DNA of 64,000 nt from RGIG5612 sp045600845 (GCA_045600845.1 JAZRYR010000017.1:62001-126000); one strand, 5' to 3'. Positions 17,666 through 25,548 are shown, counted from the first letter of the stretch. Numbers and translations are program-made. The notes: a model not told the origin generated them from the letters alone.

Positions 17666-17806
17666 ACGGCAGTGGCTAACGAGGGCTCACAAGGACGGCA
17701 GTGGCTGACGAGGGCTCACAAGGACGGCAGTGGCTAACGACCGTTCGCAAGGATTCGGCGCTTGACGGCGGCTCGCAAGGATTCGGCGCTTGACGGCCGT
17801 TCTAAG
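17666..17806. repeat. Minisatellite: five tandem 26-29-nt units
   Basis: Three near-identical 29-nt units (17666-17694, 17695-17723, 17724-17752; beginning ACGGCAGTGGCTAACGAG) are followed by two related 28/26-nt units (17753-17780, 17781-17806; beginning ATTCGGCGCTTGACGG). Units abut with no spacers, so this is not CRISPR. No ORF runs through them with a start and SD. Part of the gene-free stretch 17615-18329. Confidence 0.85.
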
Positions 17807-17830
17807 AAAATAGTGTCCTTTCGACGGCAC

Positions 17831-18009
17831 ATCGCCCAATATTACAAATAATCCTGAAATTCTGGTCTTGGTTTTGGCCAGTATTTCAGGATTTCTTTAT
17901 ATTCTGGTCCGTCTACATGAAAAGTTAGACCAGTATTTTATAATTTTGTTTATTTCTGGCCAAATTCAGTCCCAGTATCTTTCATAAAACCGCTTATTTG
18001 GGCTAATTC
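17831..18009. repeat. 179-bp hairpin-bearing repeat, copy 1
   Basis: Matches 19193-19371 over 179 bp with about seven differences and no indels. It contains three successive inverted repeats sharing outer motif CTGG...CCAGTAT: ATTCTGGTC-8 nt-GGCCAGTAT (nested in CCTGAAAT/ATTTCAGG), ATTCTGGTC-18 nt-GACCAGTAT, and TTTCTGGCC...CCCAGTAT. A CCAAAT/ATTTGG pair closes the third. It could be a structured RNA, an end of a mobile unit, or a binding array. Confidence 0.85.
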
Positions 18010-18046
18010 ATTTCACTCCAGCTCTTCTTTCTCCCTGGCATGCCAA

Positions 18047-18152
18047 TTTTTTACACAATATATCCCCCCATGGCGTCGAGAAGCATGTTCCATCAGAGCA
18101 TCCGACGATATGACCCATAGTTTTTACACGATATATCCCTTATGACATCGAG
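18047..18152. repeat. Pair of 32-34-bp direct repeats upstream of the nuclease-like gene
   Basis: TTTTTACACRATATATCCC followed by ATGRCRTCGAG occurs at 18047-18080 and again at 18121-18152. They lie in the leader region of the PD-(D/E)XK-like gene and may be a regulator-binding pair or decayed duplication. Confidence 0.6.
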
Positions 18153-18329
18153 CCGTTTCGTCGCTCCTCCGCTGTCATATAAAGTTAACAATGTAAACTT
18201 TGCTTTTTTTCACTTCAGTCATTATGATAAAAATATCATCTGCGCTGGTTCCGCGCGATCATGTTTCTCATGACCAACCTCTTTTTGTGTCATTAAGCAA
18301 TGACACCATCTATCTGCAAAGGAGTCCAT

Positions 18330-19121
18330 ATGTTCTTAATAAACAATCTTATGAATTATCGTGACAAGTTAGAAAAAGACCGACAGCTTTTGATCATCGA
18401 AAGAAATGCCAGTCCTGACGGCAATCTTTTCATCCGAAAGCAAAGCGACGGTTCTTTTAAATTATACATCCGAAGAAAAGGGCCCCGGGCTTCCCAAGAG
18501 ATATATGTAAACAAGAATCTTGTTCCTGAGGCAAAACGGATTGCGAGAAAAATGTATGTAAGTTGCAGGATACAGGACCTTACAAAGCAGATTGGCGCGC
18601 TTGATCATGTGATTAGTTCCTTTGGGGATGAGTCATCCGCAGAAATGTTGTTGTGCAAAAATTCTTGGCTACAGAAGTTACTTCCGCCAACCAAAATGAA
18701 TGACAGGATGCAATCATGGAAAAATTCGGAATATGAACGAAGTTTTGACTACCCGGAGAATTTAAAATTCAATACTGTGGTGCCTGGTCTAAAGGTCCGA
18801 AGCAAATCCGAGGCGGCCATCGTTGGCTTGCTGGAAAAATATGGCATTCCATATCACTATGATGTGGTGCTGCATTTGAACGGACAGCGAATTGTGGTGG
18901 ATTTCGTCTGCATGAATATTCAGACTGAGGAAATCTGGTACTGGGATCATCGGGGCATGATGGACGACTCGGCTTATATTGAAAAAACCATCTATTGCGA
19001 CCGCGCATTCCTCCGCGCCGGTATTTGCCCCGGCCGAAATATGATTGTCACTGCGGAAACCCGGAACCAGCCTTTTGATCCGCTAGAAGCAGACGCCCTG
19101 ATTCAGTTATATCTAATGTAA
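18330..19121 (+). CDS. PD-(D/E)XK-like nuclease-fold hypothetical protein
   Basis: A 263-residue protein with no signal peptide. The C-terminal half resembles a restriction-endonuclease-like fold: KSEAAIVGLLEKYGIPYHYD (conserved Glu on the first helix), RIVVDFVC (Asp), and TEEIWYWDHRGMMDD (E-x-W-x-W-D-H). A basic N-terminal half (RKQSDGSFKLYIRRKGPRA) may bind nucleic acid. Such orphan genes recur in Lachnospiraceae-type genomes; no function is established. The frame opens at 18300, but the ATG at 18330 follows AAAGGAG by about 5 nt. Two 179-bp repeats flank it, suggesting it belongs to a mobile or duplicated cassette. Confidence 0.65.
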   Translation: MFLINNLMNYRDKLEKDRQLLIIERNASPDGNLFIRKQSDGSFKLYIRRKGPRASQEIYVNKNLVPEAKRIARKMYVSCRIQDLTKQIGALDHVISSFGDESSAEMLLCKNSWLQKLLPPTKMNDRMQSWKNSEYERSFDYPENLKFNTVVPGLKVRSKSEAAIVGLLEKYGIPYHYDVVLHLNGQRIVVDFVCMNIQTEEIWYWDHRGMMDDSAYIEKTIYCDRAFLRAGICPGRNMIVTAETRNQPFDPLEADALIQLYLM

Positions 19122-19152
19122 GCAAACTTGCAGTGGCCAACAACAACGCAGT

Positions 19153-19190
19153 ACCCACAATAAAGAGATGTTTTTTAATTTATTGTGGGT
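19153..19190 (+). terminator. Long hairpin after the nuclease-like gene
   Basis: ACCCACAATAAA / TTTATTGTGGGT is a perfect 12-bp stem with a 14-nt loop, 30 nt past the stop and immediately before the second 179-bp repeat. It has no terminal T run but is a likely 3' end. Confidence 0.65.
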
Positions 19191-19192
19191 AT

Positions 19193-19371
19193 ATCGCCCA
19201 ATATTACAAAAAGTCCTGAAATTCTGGTCTTGATTTTGGCCAGTATTTCAGGATTTCTTTATATTCTGGTCCGTCTACATGAAAAGTCAGACCAGTATTT
19301 TAAAATTCTGTTTATTTCTGGCCAAATTCAGTCCCAGTATCTTTCATAAAACCGCTTATTTGGGCTAATTC
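19193..19371. repeat. 179-bp hairpin-bearing repeat, copy 2
   Basis: Second copy of the element at 17831-18009, same orientation and length, with the three CTGG...CCAGTAT hairpins preserved. Changes such as T to C in AAAGTYAGAC do not disrupt the outer stems. Confidence 0.85.
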
Positions 19372-19401
19372 GGTCGCCCAGCTTCCTTTCATGCTGCTTT
19401 T

Positions 19402-19461
19402 CAGTCATCCGGCTCCTACTCTTGCGACTTACAGTCATCCGGCTTCTACTCTTGCGACTTA
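19402..19461. repeat. Two tandem 30-nt repeats at the NERD gene 3' end
   Basis: CAGTCATCCGGCTYCTACTC plus ten further bases (ending GCGACTTA) occurs twice back to back with one difference (19402-19431, 19432-19461). The stop codon of the NERD protein is formed by the right-hand unit (TTA at 19459-19461 on the plus strand). Confidence 0.8.
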
Positions 19462-20109
19462 TGGCCGCTCAGCTTCTTCACATGTCGCTCCAGACAACTT
19501 GGAAACCAGTTCTTTCACCGTCGCTACGGTCTGCTCGTCCAAAGGGTTGTAAAGGAACGTGTGAATCGCATCATCAATATCGGCTAAGCTGGCTAAAATA
19601 TACGGACTTTCCACCGGACTATTGTTCTGAATCAACATCACATAACCCTCTGCCGAAACATCAGCGCCGAGCTGCCTAAGACAGTTTGCCAAAAAATCCG
19701 CCTGGCTCTTTGCCTGTTGGATAGGATTCTCAACTACCGTCTTAAGAAGATTTCCATATCCATCATCACTGTATTTTATCCACTCGGAGTCCTCTGCCTC
19801 TCCCACAATAGAGCCCTCATAATTTACGACATCGATAATAAAAACGCCGTATTCATTCACAATCAGATTATCTAATTTTGTTTTCTTCCCATCATAAGAA
19901 AGCAGGACATTTGTAAAAAAAAGGTCGTCCTTACGAAGAACTCTGCTGATAAAATTCTCAACAATTTTCTCGCCGATGTTCCCATATACTTGCTCGTCGG
20001 ACCCCTTTGCAGGGTTTTTTTTCAAAAACAGTTTATGGATGGTTTTATTAACAAAAATAATGACAATGATTATGGCAACCGCCAGCAGAACGACAATAAC
20101 AGGGCTCAT
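19459..20109 (-). CDS. Membrane-anchored NERD domain protein
   Basis: A 216-residue protein with one N-terminal transmembrane helix (SPVIVVLLAVAIIIVIIFV), a basic linker, then a NERD (nuclease-related) domain. YGNIGEKIVENFISRVL supplies the conserved G-E, KTKLDNLIVNEYGVFIIDVVN the D-N-L core of the nuclease-like fold, and NPIQQAKSQADFLANCLRQL the third helix. The usual catalytic Lys after E/D-x-K reads as DVVNYEG, so nuclease activity is doubtful. NERD proteins are thought to act in DNA processing but are poorly characterised. It appears monocistronic. Confidence 0.8.
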   Translation of the reverse strand: MSPVIVVLLAVAIIIVIIFVNKTIHKLFLKKNPAKGSDEQVYGNIGEKIVENFISRVLRKDDLFFTNVLLSYDGKKTKLDNLIVNEYGVFIIDVVNYEGSIVGEAEDSEWIKYSDDGYGNLLKTVVENPIQQAKSQADFLANCLRQLGADVSAEGYVMLIQNNSPVESPYILASLADIDDAIHTFLYNPLDEQTVATVKELVSKLSGATCEEAERP

Positions 20110-20337
20110 GTTTATTTATCTCCGATGAAATATATTAGATGGACAACCCATTTATTCTGGTTATCTCTTTGCTCTAAAAATATAGGCATATATAAATATA
20201 ACAAAGTATCTCCCACAAATCAATTTCCGGCTATGCATTGCTGCGAAATACTGCCCGATGTACCGTCCTCGTCGCTGATGCAGATCCCTTCGGGACTGTT
20301 CCGCAGTCGTCCCGTACATTTGTACAAGCACGATGCA

Positions 20338-20367
20338 AAACGCACCTACCTTCCGATAGGTGCGTTT
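20338..20367. terminator. Bidirectional terminator-like hairpin
   Basis: AAACGCACCTA / TAGGTGCGTTT, 11-bp stem with an 8-nt loop, 26 nt beyond the stop of the Nudix gene. The preceding stretch 20110-20337 contains no gene that I can support. Confidence 0.7.
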
Positions 20368-20393
20368 CTTTCATTCAAAAATCTATACGCCAA

Positions 20394-20780
20394 TTATACA
20401 AATTTTTCCATAATCGCCTGGTTGATGCTTTCGTCGGCCGGACAGAATTCGTAGTCCGGAATTTCCGATGGACGAATCCACCGGATGTCGTTGTGCTCCA
20501 GCATCTGAATTTCGCCGCTAGCGATGGATGCATTAAACAGCGTCAGATGGATGGTGATGTCCGGGTACACGTGGTCCACTTCGAAGAAGATGTCCCCCAC
20601 CGAAAGGCAGATGTCCAACTCTTCTTTGCACTCACGGGCCAAAGCTTCCTGTCGGGTTTCCCCAGGCTCCACCTTTCCGCCCACATATTCCCACAAAAGG
20701 CCCCGGGCCTTATGGGCCGGACGCTGGCATATTAAAAATTTACCGTCCTGCCAGATTAAGGCAGCTACTACTTCCGTCAT
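20394..20780 (-). CDS. mutT: MutT-type Nudix hydrolase
   Basis: A 128-residue Nudix pyrophosphohydrolase of the MutT (8-oxo-dGTP diphosphatase-like) size class. The Nudix box GGKVEPGETRQEALARECKEEL matches GX5EX7REUXEE exactly. LLWEYVGGKVEPGE before it and the C-terminal MLEHNDIRWIRPSEI are typical of MutT sanitisers. Substrate specificity is inferred from size and similarity only. The next upstream gene on the same strand (FrhB-like) ends 51 nt away, so it may be the last gene of the ior transcript. Confidence 0.85.
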   Translation of the reverse strand: MTEVVAALIWQDGKFLICQRPAHKARGLLWEYVGGKVEPGETRQEALARECKEELDICLSVGDIFFEVDHVYPDITIHLTLFNASIASGEIQMLEHNDIRWIRPSEIPDYEFCPADESINQAIMEKFV

Positions 20781-20830
20781 AAAAAATCCTTTCGAAACCG
20801 TCCGCGTGCTTGGCGAATGCGACGTTCTGT

Positions 20831-21886
20831 CTACTTTTCAGAAGCTGAGGCTTTCGCCTTCTTATTTGCGGAAGCTGCTTTTATCTTATCCAGGGCGCCT
20901 TCCGGGGTCTCGCGGATTTCGATCACGCCAGCCTCCAGAGCAGCCTTAAACAGCTCCGCACCTTTCTCGCTGCGGATGATGATCTGGTTCCAGCCCTTAT
21001 CAACATCCCAGCCGTCGCCTGTTCTCGCGCCGCCGACCGAAAGGTCTGCGAACTCGCAGGTCATGTCATCGCAAGTCTTGCACACTTCACGAACCAATGG
21101 CAGCACCTCGTCCAGATCAACGGACTTCGTGCCAGACGCTGTGGTGAACTCCATGGAATGATACTTGCTCGGAAGGATGTCGGAGTGGCAAACCTTCTCG
21201 CCCTCTGCGGTCTTTGCAGAAAGCTCCGTAAGGCCGTCCCATTCCAGACCCCAGCCACAGAACAGTCCGATGACCAGACCGATGTTGTCGGCGTTGTTGT
21301 CCTTCTCCGGCAAAGGTTTGGACTTCATCTTATATACGGCTTTCGCCTTGCACGGCGTCGCAACGACGCCAATCTTTTTATATTCGTCAGCAGCCAAAGC
21401 CTTGTTCAAAGTCGCCAGTGTCGGCGGAATTTTGAAGCTGGAGCCAGAGGCCTTTCTTACCTCTTCCGAAGTTGTCGCTAAAACTCCTGCCGGATTTCCC
21501 TTCTCATCTTCTCCGCCTAAAACCGCAGCGTCCATGAAGCCCTTCTGAAGAGCGAACTCTACCAGAGCCGTTACGGTTCCGCCATGCTGAGCGCCGCCTT
21601 CACGAATGGAGCCTTCCGTTGCCCGTGCAACGTAAAGCGCCTTGAACGGTCCCATCTCCGGAATCACGGAAGCTGGATCGAAGAACTTCTCCCGCAGCGC
21701 CTGATAGTCCGTCGGCATGCTCGGGCAGAACGCCTGACAGCGGCCTTCATGCCGTTCGCAATCGAAATAGCAAATGGTGCGTCCGTCCTTGGATCCCCAA
21801 TATGGACACATGCCCTGGCAAGCGCCGCAGCCAGTGCAAAGTCCCTTTTTAATAACCTGTGTATCTAAAGCAAATGTACTTAACAT
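20831..21886 (-). CDS. FrhB-like Fe-S flavoprotein (F420 hydrogenase/dehydrogenase beta family)
   Basis: A 351-residue cytoplasmic protein. The N-terminus carries a ferredoxin-like cluster motif (CTGCGACQGMCP) and further cysteines (CYFDCERHEGRCQAFCP), followed by an FrhB-type FAD domain (GGAQHGGTVTALVEFAL, VATPCKAKAV, FCGWGLEW) and a C-terminal pair KTCDDMTCEFADLSVGG. FrhB homologues carry electrons between flavin and Fe-S partners. It follows the ior genes and the ubiquitin-like gene, so it probably moves electrons from or to indolepyruvate oxidoreductase or ferredoxin. The alanine/lysine-rich C-terminal tail is unusual. SD AAGGAGG is good. Confidence 0.8.
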   Translation of the reverse strand: MLSTFALDTQVIKKGLCTGCGACQGMCPYWGSKDGRTICYFDCERHEGRCQAFCPSMPTDYQALREKFFDPASVIPEMGPFKALYVARATEGSIREGGAQHGGTVTALVEFALQKGFMDAAVLGGEDEKGNPAGVLATTSEEVRKASGSSFKIPPTLATLNKALAADEYKKIGVVATPCKAKAVYKMKSKPLPEKDNNADNIGLVIGLFCGWGLEWDGLTELSAKTAEGEKVCHSDILPSKYHSMEFTTASGTKSVDLDEVLPLVREVCKTCDDMTCEFADLSVGGARTGDGWDVDKGWNQIIIRSEKGAELFKAALEAGVIEIRETPEGALDKIKAASANKKAKASASEK

Positions 21887-21898
21887 TCTGATTCCTCC

Positions 21899-22159
21899 TT
21901 ACAGCAGAACCTGGCCCTGACCGAAAATCCGCAAAGTGATCTCGTCGCAGTCATCCGGTATGTAGTCCCTTAAGGTATGAATATTTCCCGCGATGTGTCC
22001 CTGAACGATGTAGCGGTAGCCAGGCTTTTGAACAAGAACAAAATCTTCCTTGTAGAGGAGCTTGGTCAGCTGCTCAAAACGAGTATCGTCCGGAATTTCC
22101 AACGTCAGAACCGCGTCCGTCTTCGGATGCAGAAAATTAACTTTCACAATCTTACTCAT
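21899..22159 (-). CDS. Small ubiquitin-like (beta-grasp) protein in the ior operon
   Basis: An 86-residue protein starting MSKIVKVNFLHP. Its pattern matches ubiquitin-like beta-grasp folds: a beta hairpin (KIVKVNF, AVLTLEIP), a helix (TRFEQLTKLLYKE), then YRYIVQG and HTLRDYIPDDCDEITLRIFG, which parallels the loop and last strand of ubiquitin. It ends QGQVLL with no diglycine, so it is not an obvious conjugable modifier; YukD/EsaB-like domains are an alternative. The frame opens at 22219, but the ATG at 22159 follows GGAGGAGAG. It lies between iorB and the FrhB-like gene, 10 nt from each. Function unknown. Confidence 0.6.
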   Translation of the reverse strand: MSKIVKVNFLHPKTDAVLTLEIPDDTRFEQLTKLLYKEDFVLVQKPGYRYIVQGHIAGNIHTLRDYIPDDCDEITLRIFGQGQVLL

Positions 22160-22169
22160 TTCTCTCCTC

Positions 22170-22808
22170 CTATCGCTCCATGTCCGAATCGCCCATATCA
22201 TCAATGGCTTCACATCCAAGATCGAAAGCCTTCAAGTTCATGTCCAGCACATCTCCCTTAAACCGGGTCTTCAGAACCTCTCGCAGTTCCTCACTGGAAA
22301 GAGGAGCGCCCGGAAGTCTTGAGAACGCGCCAAGAAGAGCGATGTTTGCAGCCTTTGAGTTACCAGTCTGAAGAGTAATTTCCGCAACCGGAACCTCGTA
22401 AGCCTTTGCAGAAAGCTCCTTCAGTTCCGCTTTGATCGCTTCCATTTCCGGATAAACCTGAGTGCCCTTCAAAACACCGAGAGGATAAACCGGACGTGGG
22501 TCATAAATAATAACGGTCTCGGAATTAGAATATTCTCTGGCGATACGTAAAGTCTCCAGAGGCTCAAAACCGATGATAAAGTTGCCTTCGCCATGAGAGA
22601 TGAGAACGCCCAGCTCCTCCGTTTCCGAAATGCGCACGTGGCTCATAACCGAGCCGCCTCTCTGGGAAGCGCCGTAGGTCTCGCCAACCGCTACATGATA
22701 ACCCAGCTCGGTCATGGTGGAAGCAACCAGCTCCGAAGCCAGAACGTTTCCCTGACCGCCGATTCCGCAAATGACTATATTTAAAGGATCATATTTCAAT
22801 GTTTTCAT
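22170..22808 (-). CDS. iorB: Indolepyruvate:ferredoxin oxidoreductase beta subunit
   Basis: A 212-residue gamma-type 2-oxoacid oxidoreductase subunit. NIVICGIGGQGNVLASELVAS and GETYGASQRGGSVMSHVRIS are the family signatures. With IorA it oxidatively decarboxylates aryl pyruvates (from Trp, Phe, Tyr) to aryl-acetyl-CoA, reducing ferredoxin. The start overlaps the iorA stop by 4 nt (ATGA), showing coupled translation and stoichiometric assembly. Confidence 0.93.
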   Translation of the reverse strand: MKTLKYDPLNIVICGIGGQGNVLASELVASTMTELGYHVAVGETYGASQRGGSVMSHVRISETEELGVLISHGEGNFIIGFEPLETLRIAREYSNSETVIIYDPRPVYPLGVLKGTQVYPEMEAIKAELKELSAKAYEVPVAEITLQTGNSKAANIALLGAFSRLPGAPLSSEELREVLKTRFKGDVLDMNLKAFDLGCEAIDDMGDSDMER

Positions 22809-24691
22809 TCCTCATCACCGCCTTCCACTTCGATTGCGCCTGCCGGGCATAACTTCGCGCATACTCCGCAGCCGACACAGCTCACTGGGTCGATGACCGC
22901 CTTGCCCTTCTCGAAATCCCATGAGTTTCCTGGGCAGCCCCAGACTCTGGAACAGAATTTATCGCAGCCGCAGCCGTCGCCCAGGCACTTGTCCTGGTTC
23001 ACACGAACGGTCTTCTTCGGTCCGCCCTGCTTCGTCTTTAAGGTAGCGCAAAGCTGCTTCATAATGAGCACCTTCAGGCCCTTCTGCTGAAGGAGATCCA
23101 ATAAAATCTGCTGTGTATTTTCAATATCGAACGGATCCGCCATGGTAACGGAGCAGCCCATAGCCAGGCAGATGGCCTCGATGGACATCGGCTCTACCGT
23201 CTTGCCCATAGCCGTAATTCCTGTGCCCGGATGTGGCTGGAAGCCGGTCATGGCCGTAGCGGAATTGTCCAGAACGATCATAAGCATATCCGAGTTGTGA
23301 TAGCTTGCATTCAGAAGGCCCGGCATGATGGTGTGGAAGAAGGTGGAGTCACCACACATGGTAACAACCTTCTGATTTAGCCCGTAAGAAGTCAGCTGAC
23401 CCAACCCCTGGGCAACATTAATTCCAGAGCCCATGGCGTTGCAGACCTGATATCCGAAGAAGCCAGCTTCTCCGCCAGCCATGAAATAGCATCCAATGTC
23501 GCCGATGGAAATTCCCGGTATTTTCTCCGAGCGGAGAGCTTTCTTCAGCAGATAGAAGGTCGCTCTGTGCGGACATCCTGCGCAGAAAGTCAGCTCTCGC
23601 CTTATCAGAGGCTCCTTCTCGCCCTGCTCGTTTAATTTCACCCGTTTTTCCGGAATAGCAACTCCCGTAAGATCGCTGATGGCCTTCAGAACCTGGTCCG
23701 GAGAAAGTTCTCCCACGTTGGTTCCTCGGTCCGTAAATTTTATATTCAATCCATGTCTTCCGGCGATGGCTTCGACCTGGGTCATGAGGTAAGGATCCAC
23801 TTCCTCTAAAACCAGGACTTCCTTCGACTCCTGCATATAGGAGGTGATGGTCTTTTCCGGAAGCGGCCATAAAGTTCCAAGAGCTAACAAGCCCACGCTG
23901 TCGGACGCGCCCAGTCTGGAGATTGCCTCTTTCGCGTAGAGCTTTCCGGTACCAGAAGTAATGATCAGTTTCTCTGCCTTTTCCGGTCCCTGATACGTAT
24001 TAAACTGACAGGTCTCGAATTCCTCCTGTACAGCTTTCAGTTTATTTAAAGTCGCCTGATGCTCGTAGCATACGCAGTTCATGCGGTCCCATTCATCCAC
24101 CGCCTGAATTGGATGTGGTTTTTCCGGAAGCTGGCCAAGCACAACGTTGCCTCGGCCGTGGCAGATTCTCGTCGTTACACGAACGATAACCAGCTGATGA
24201 TGTCTCTCGGAAAGCTCGAAGGCGTAAGGAATCATGTCCTTCGTTTCCTGCATGGTCATCGGCTCCAGCATAATCGCTTCTGCTGCCGGTGCGAAATTTC
24301 GGGAATCAAATTCGTTGGTTGATGAATGGGCGTCTGGATCATCGGAAGTTACCAGGACTAATCCGCCCTTAACGCCTCCCTGTACTCCGCAGAACAGGGC
24401 GTCTGCCGATACCAGCAAGCCGTTCTGTTTTACAATACAGATCGCTCTTGCATCAGCAAAGCTGGCACCCATGCATCCCTGCAGCGCGCTGATTTCGTTG
24501 GTAGCCCACTGAGCGTAGAAGCCGCGCTCCTCGGCTACATTTCCCAACATCCCCAAAACCTGAGATGAAGGAGATCCCGGATAAGAGGAAGCAAAGTTGA
24601 TACCCGCCTCCAGAGCACCTCTGACGATGGCTTCATTACCCTGCATCAGACATACTTTTCCAGGTTCGTTCGCAGTTAATGTCCACTCCAT
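22805..24691 (-). CDS. iorA: Indolepyruvate:ferredoxin oxidoreductase alpha subunit
   Basis: A 628-residue fused subunit: a pyrimidine-binding N-terminal domain (MQGNEAIVRGALEAGINFAS), a middle domain, a TPP-binding domain (GDSTFFHTIMPGLLNA, LDNSATAMTGFQPHPGTG), and a C-terminal 2x[4Fe-4S] ferredoxin-like domain (CLGDGCGCDKFC and CVGCGVCAKLCP). The enzyme ferments aromatic amino acids through their 2-oxo acids. The ATG at 24691 is preferred over the GTG at 24700 because AGGTGA then sits at proper spacing. It leads the operon iorA-iorB-Ubl-frhB-like and has a clear promoter upstream. Confidence 0.95.
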   Translation of the reverse strand: MEWTLTANEPGKVCLMQGNEAIVRGALEAGINFASSYPGSPSSQVLGMLGNVAEERGFYAQWATNEISALQGCMGASFADARAICIVKQNGLLVSADALFCGVQGGVKGGLVLVTSDDPDAHSSTNEFDSRNFAPAAEAIMLEPMTMQETKDMIPYAFELSERHHQLVIVRVTTRICHGRGNVVLGQLPEKPHPIQAVDEWDRMNCVCYEHQATLNKLKAVQEEFETCQFNTYQGPEKAEKLIITSGTGKLYAKEAISRLGASDSVGLLALGTLWPLPEKTITSYMQESKEVLVLEEVDPYLMTQVEAIAGRHGLNIKFTDRGTNVGELSPDQVLKAISDLTGVAIPEKRVKLNEQGEKEPLIRRELTFCAGCPHRATFYLLKKALRSEKIPGISIGDIGCYFMAGGEAGFFGYQVCNAMGSGINVAQGLGQLTSYGLNQKVVTMCGDSTFFHTIMPGLLNASYHNSDMLMIVLDNSATAMTGFQPHPGTGITAMGKTVEPMSIEAICLAMGCSVTMADPFDIENTQQILLDLLQQKGLKVLIMKQLCATLKTKQGGPKKTVRVNQDKCLGDGCGCDKFCSRVWGCPGNSWDFEKGKAVIDPVSCVGCGVCAKLCPAGAIEVEGGDEE

Positions 24692-24742
24692 ACTTTTCAC
24701 CTGTTTTCTATAATTTATTTGCTGTGGTTTTTTGTTTTTTCA

Positions 24743-24771
24743 ATTATAAAACTTGAATTGGGTAACATCAA
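24743..24771 (-). promoter_or_regulatory. Sigma-A promoter of the ior operon
   Basis: On the minus strand TTGATG (24766-24771), a 17-bp spacer and a perfect TATAAT (24743-24748), about 50 nt upstream of the iorA start. Confidence 0.8.
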
Positions 24772-24887
24772 TCTGTTTTCATGCGCATTTTCATGCAATT
24801 CTTAACATGCGTCAGAGCTAGTCTGGCGTATCTTCACATATTTTGACCATTACCCACTTTCATGTGAACATTTTCCAGAAAACATTC

Positions 24888-24995
24888 ACACGGAATTTCG
24901 AATTCAAGCCAATATGTGTAAAACAAGCATTTTTTCGCCTTTCAGCAGCCAAAATTTACACACAGAATTTCGATTCCAAGCCAATATGTGTAAAA
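24888..24995. repeat. Two copies of a 36-bp element with inverted ends
   Basis: ACACRGAATTTCGAWTYCAA plus GCCAATATGTGTAAAA occurs at 24888-24923 and 24960-24995. Each copy has complementary ends (ACACA / TGTGT), so each can form a small hairpin. They lie in the gene-free gap 24692-25245 between the divergent ior operon and the leader-peptide gene. The rest of that gap is AT-rich with nothing else recognisable. Confidence 0.7.
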
Positions 24996-25245
24996 AGCGC
25001 CCGTCAGGGTACTTTCTCTATGCAGCTTTTCCACAATCGCCTTTATTTTATTGCAAAAACTATTCGCCATTGCTTACCTAAGTGAAAAAAAGCAAAAAAA
25101 ACACTTCAAAAAAAACAGTAGACATTCCTCGCGTTTCTTCGTATAAAGAAATGTAAGGAAAGAAAACTTACGAGAAGCTATAACAAAACCGTATGTTCTG
25201 CGCAGGAAAAAGATGCGCAATATAGAATTAGAAAGGGGAATTTCC

Positions 25246-25473
25246 ATGAAAACAAAAGAAGAACTGAACGCACTGAAATGCGAAGTTGAAGCCCTGAGCA
25301 AGAAGCTGGCAGAGCTGAATGAAGAGGAACTTGCACAGGTTACCGGTGGCTTTATGCCTGTCGCCCCAGGCGTAGGCACACCATTTGCAAATATAAAAGG
25401 CAGCGATATCATCCAGGAAAGAGAAGAACGTCTCCGTTCCGGTTGGCTGGATCAGGATTCTCCTAAGCCTTGA
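25246..25473 (+). CDS. Double-glycine leader peptide precursor (bacteriocin-like)
   Basis: A 75-residue peptide. MKTKEELNALKCEVEALSKK is a charged helical leader that ends in LNEEELAQVTGG, a classic double-glycine processing site for peptidase-containing ABC transporters. The core of about 40 residues begins FMPVAPGVGTPF and ends WLDQDSPKP; it has no Cys. The ATG at 25246 follows GAAAGGGGAA. No modifying enzyme or exporter is present in this window, so the product may be handled in trans. A terminator follows. Similar leaders occur in the genes at 27626 and 45165. Confidence 0.75.
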   Translation: MKTKEELNALKCEVEALSKKLAELNEEELAQVTGGFMPVAPGVGTPFANIKGSDIIQEREERLRSGWLDQDSPKP

Positions 25474-25548
25474 TTTGAATTAAGAAGCCGTGGAAAGGAA
25501 CTCGACCGAAACTTTCACGCAGCCAGGGAATAAAATCATATTTTTAAA

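Noticed and set aside
17666..17806. Possible CRISPR array
   Set aside because: The 26-29-nt units abut with no unique spacers, and no cas gene is present in the window.
20110..20337. Small plus-strand gene (open frame from 19990)
   Set aside because: No SD or codon pattern; the frame overlaps the NERD gene start and a terminator hairpin.
23418..23870. A 150-residue open frame in another minus frame
   Set aside because: Out-of-frame shadow inside iorA.
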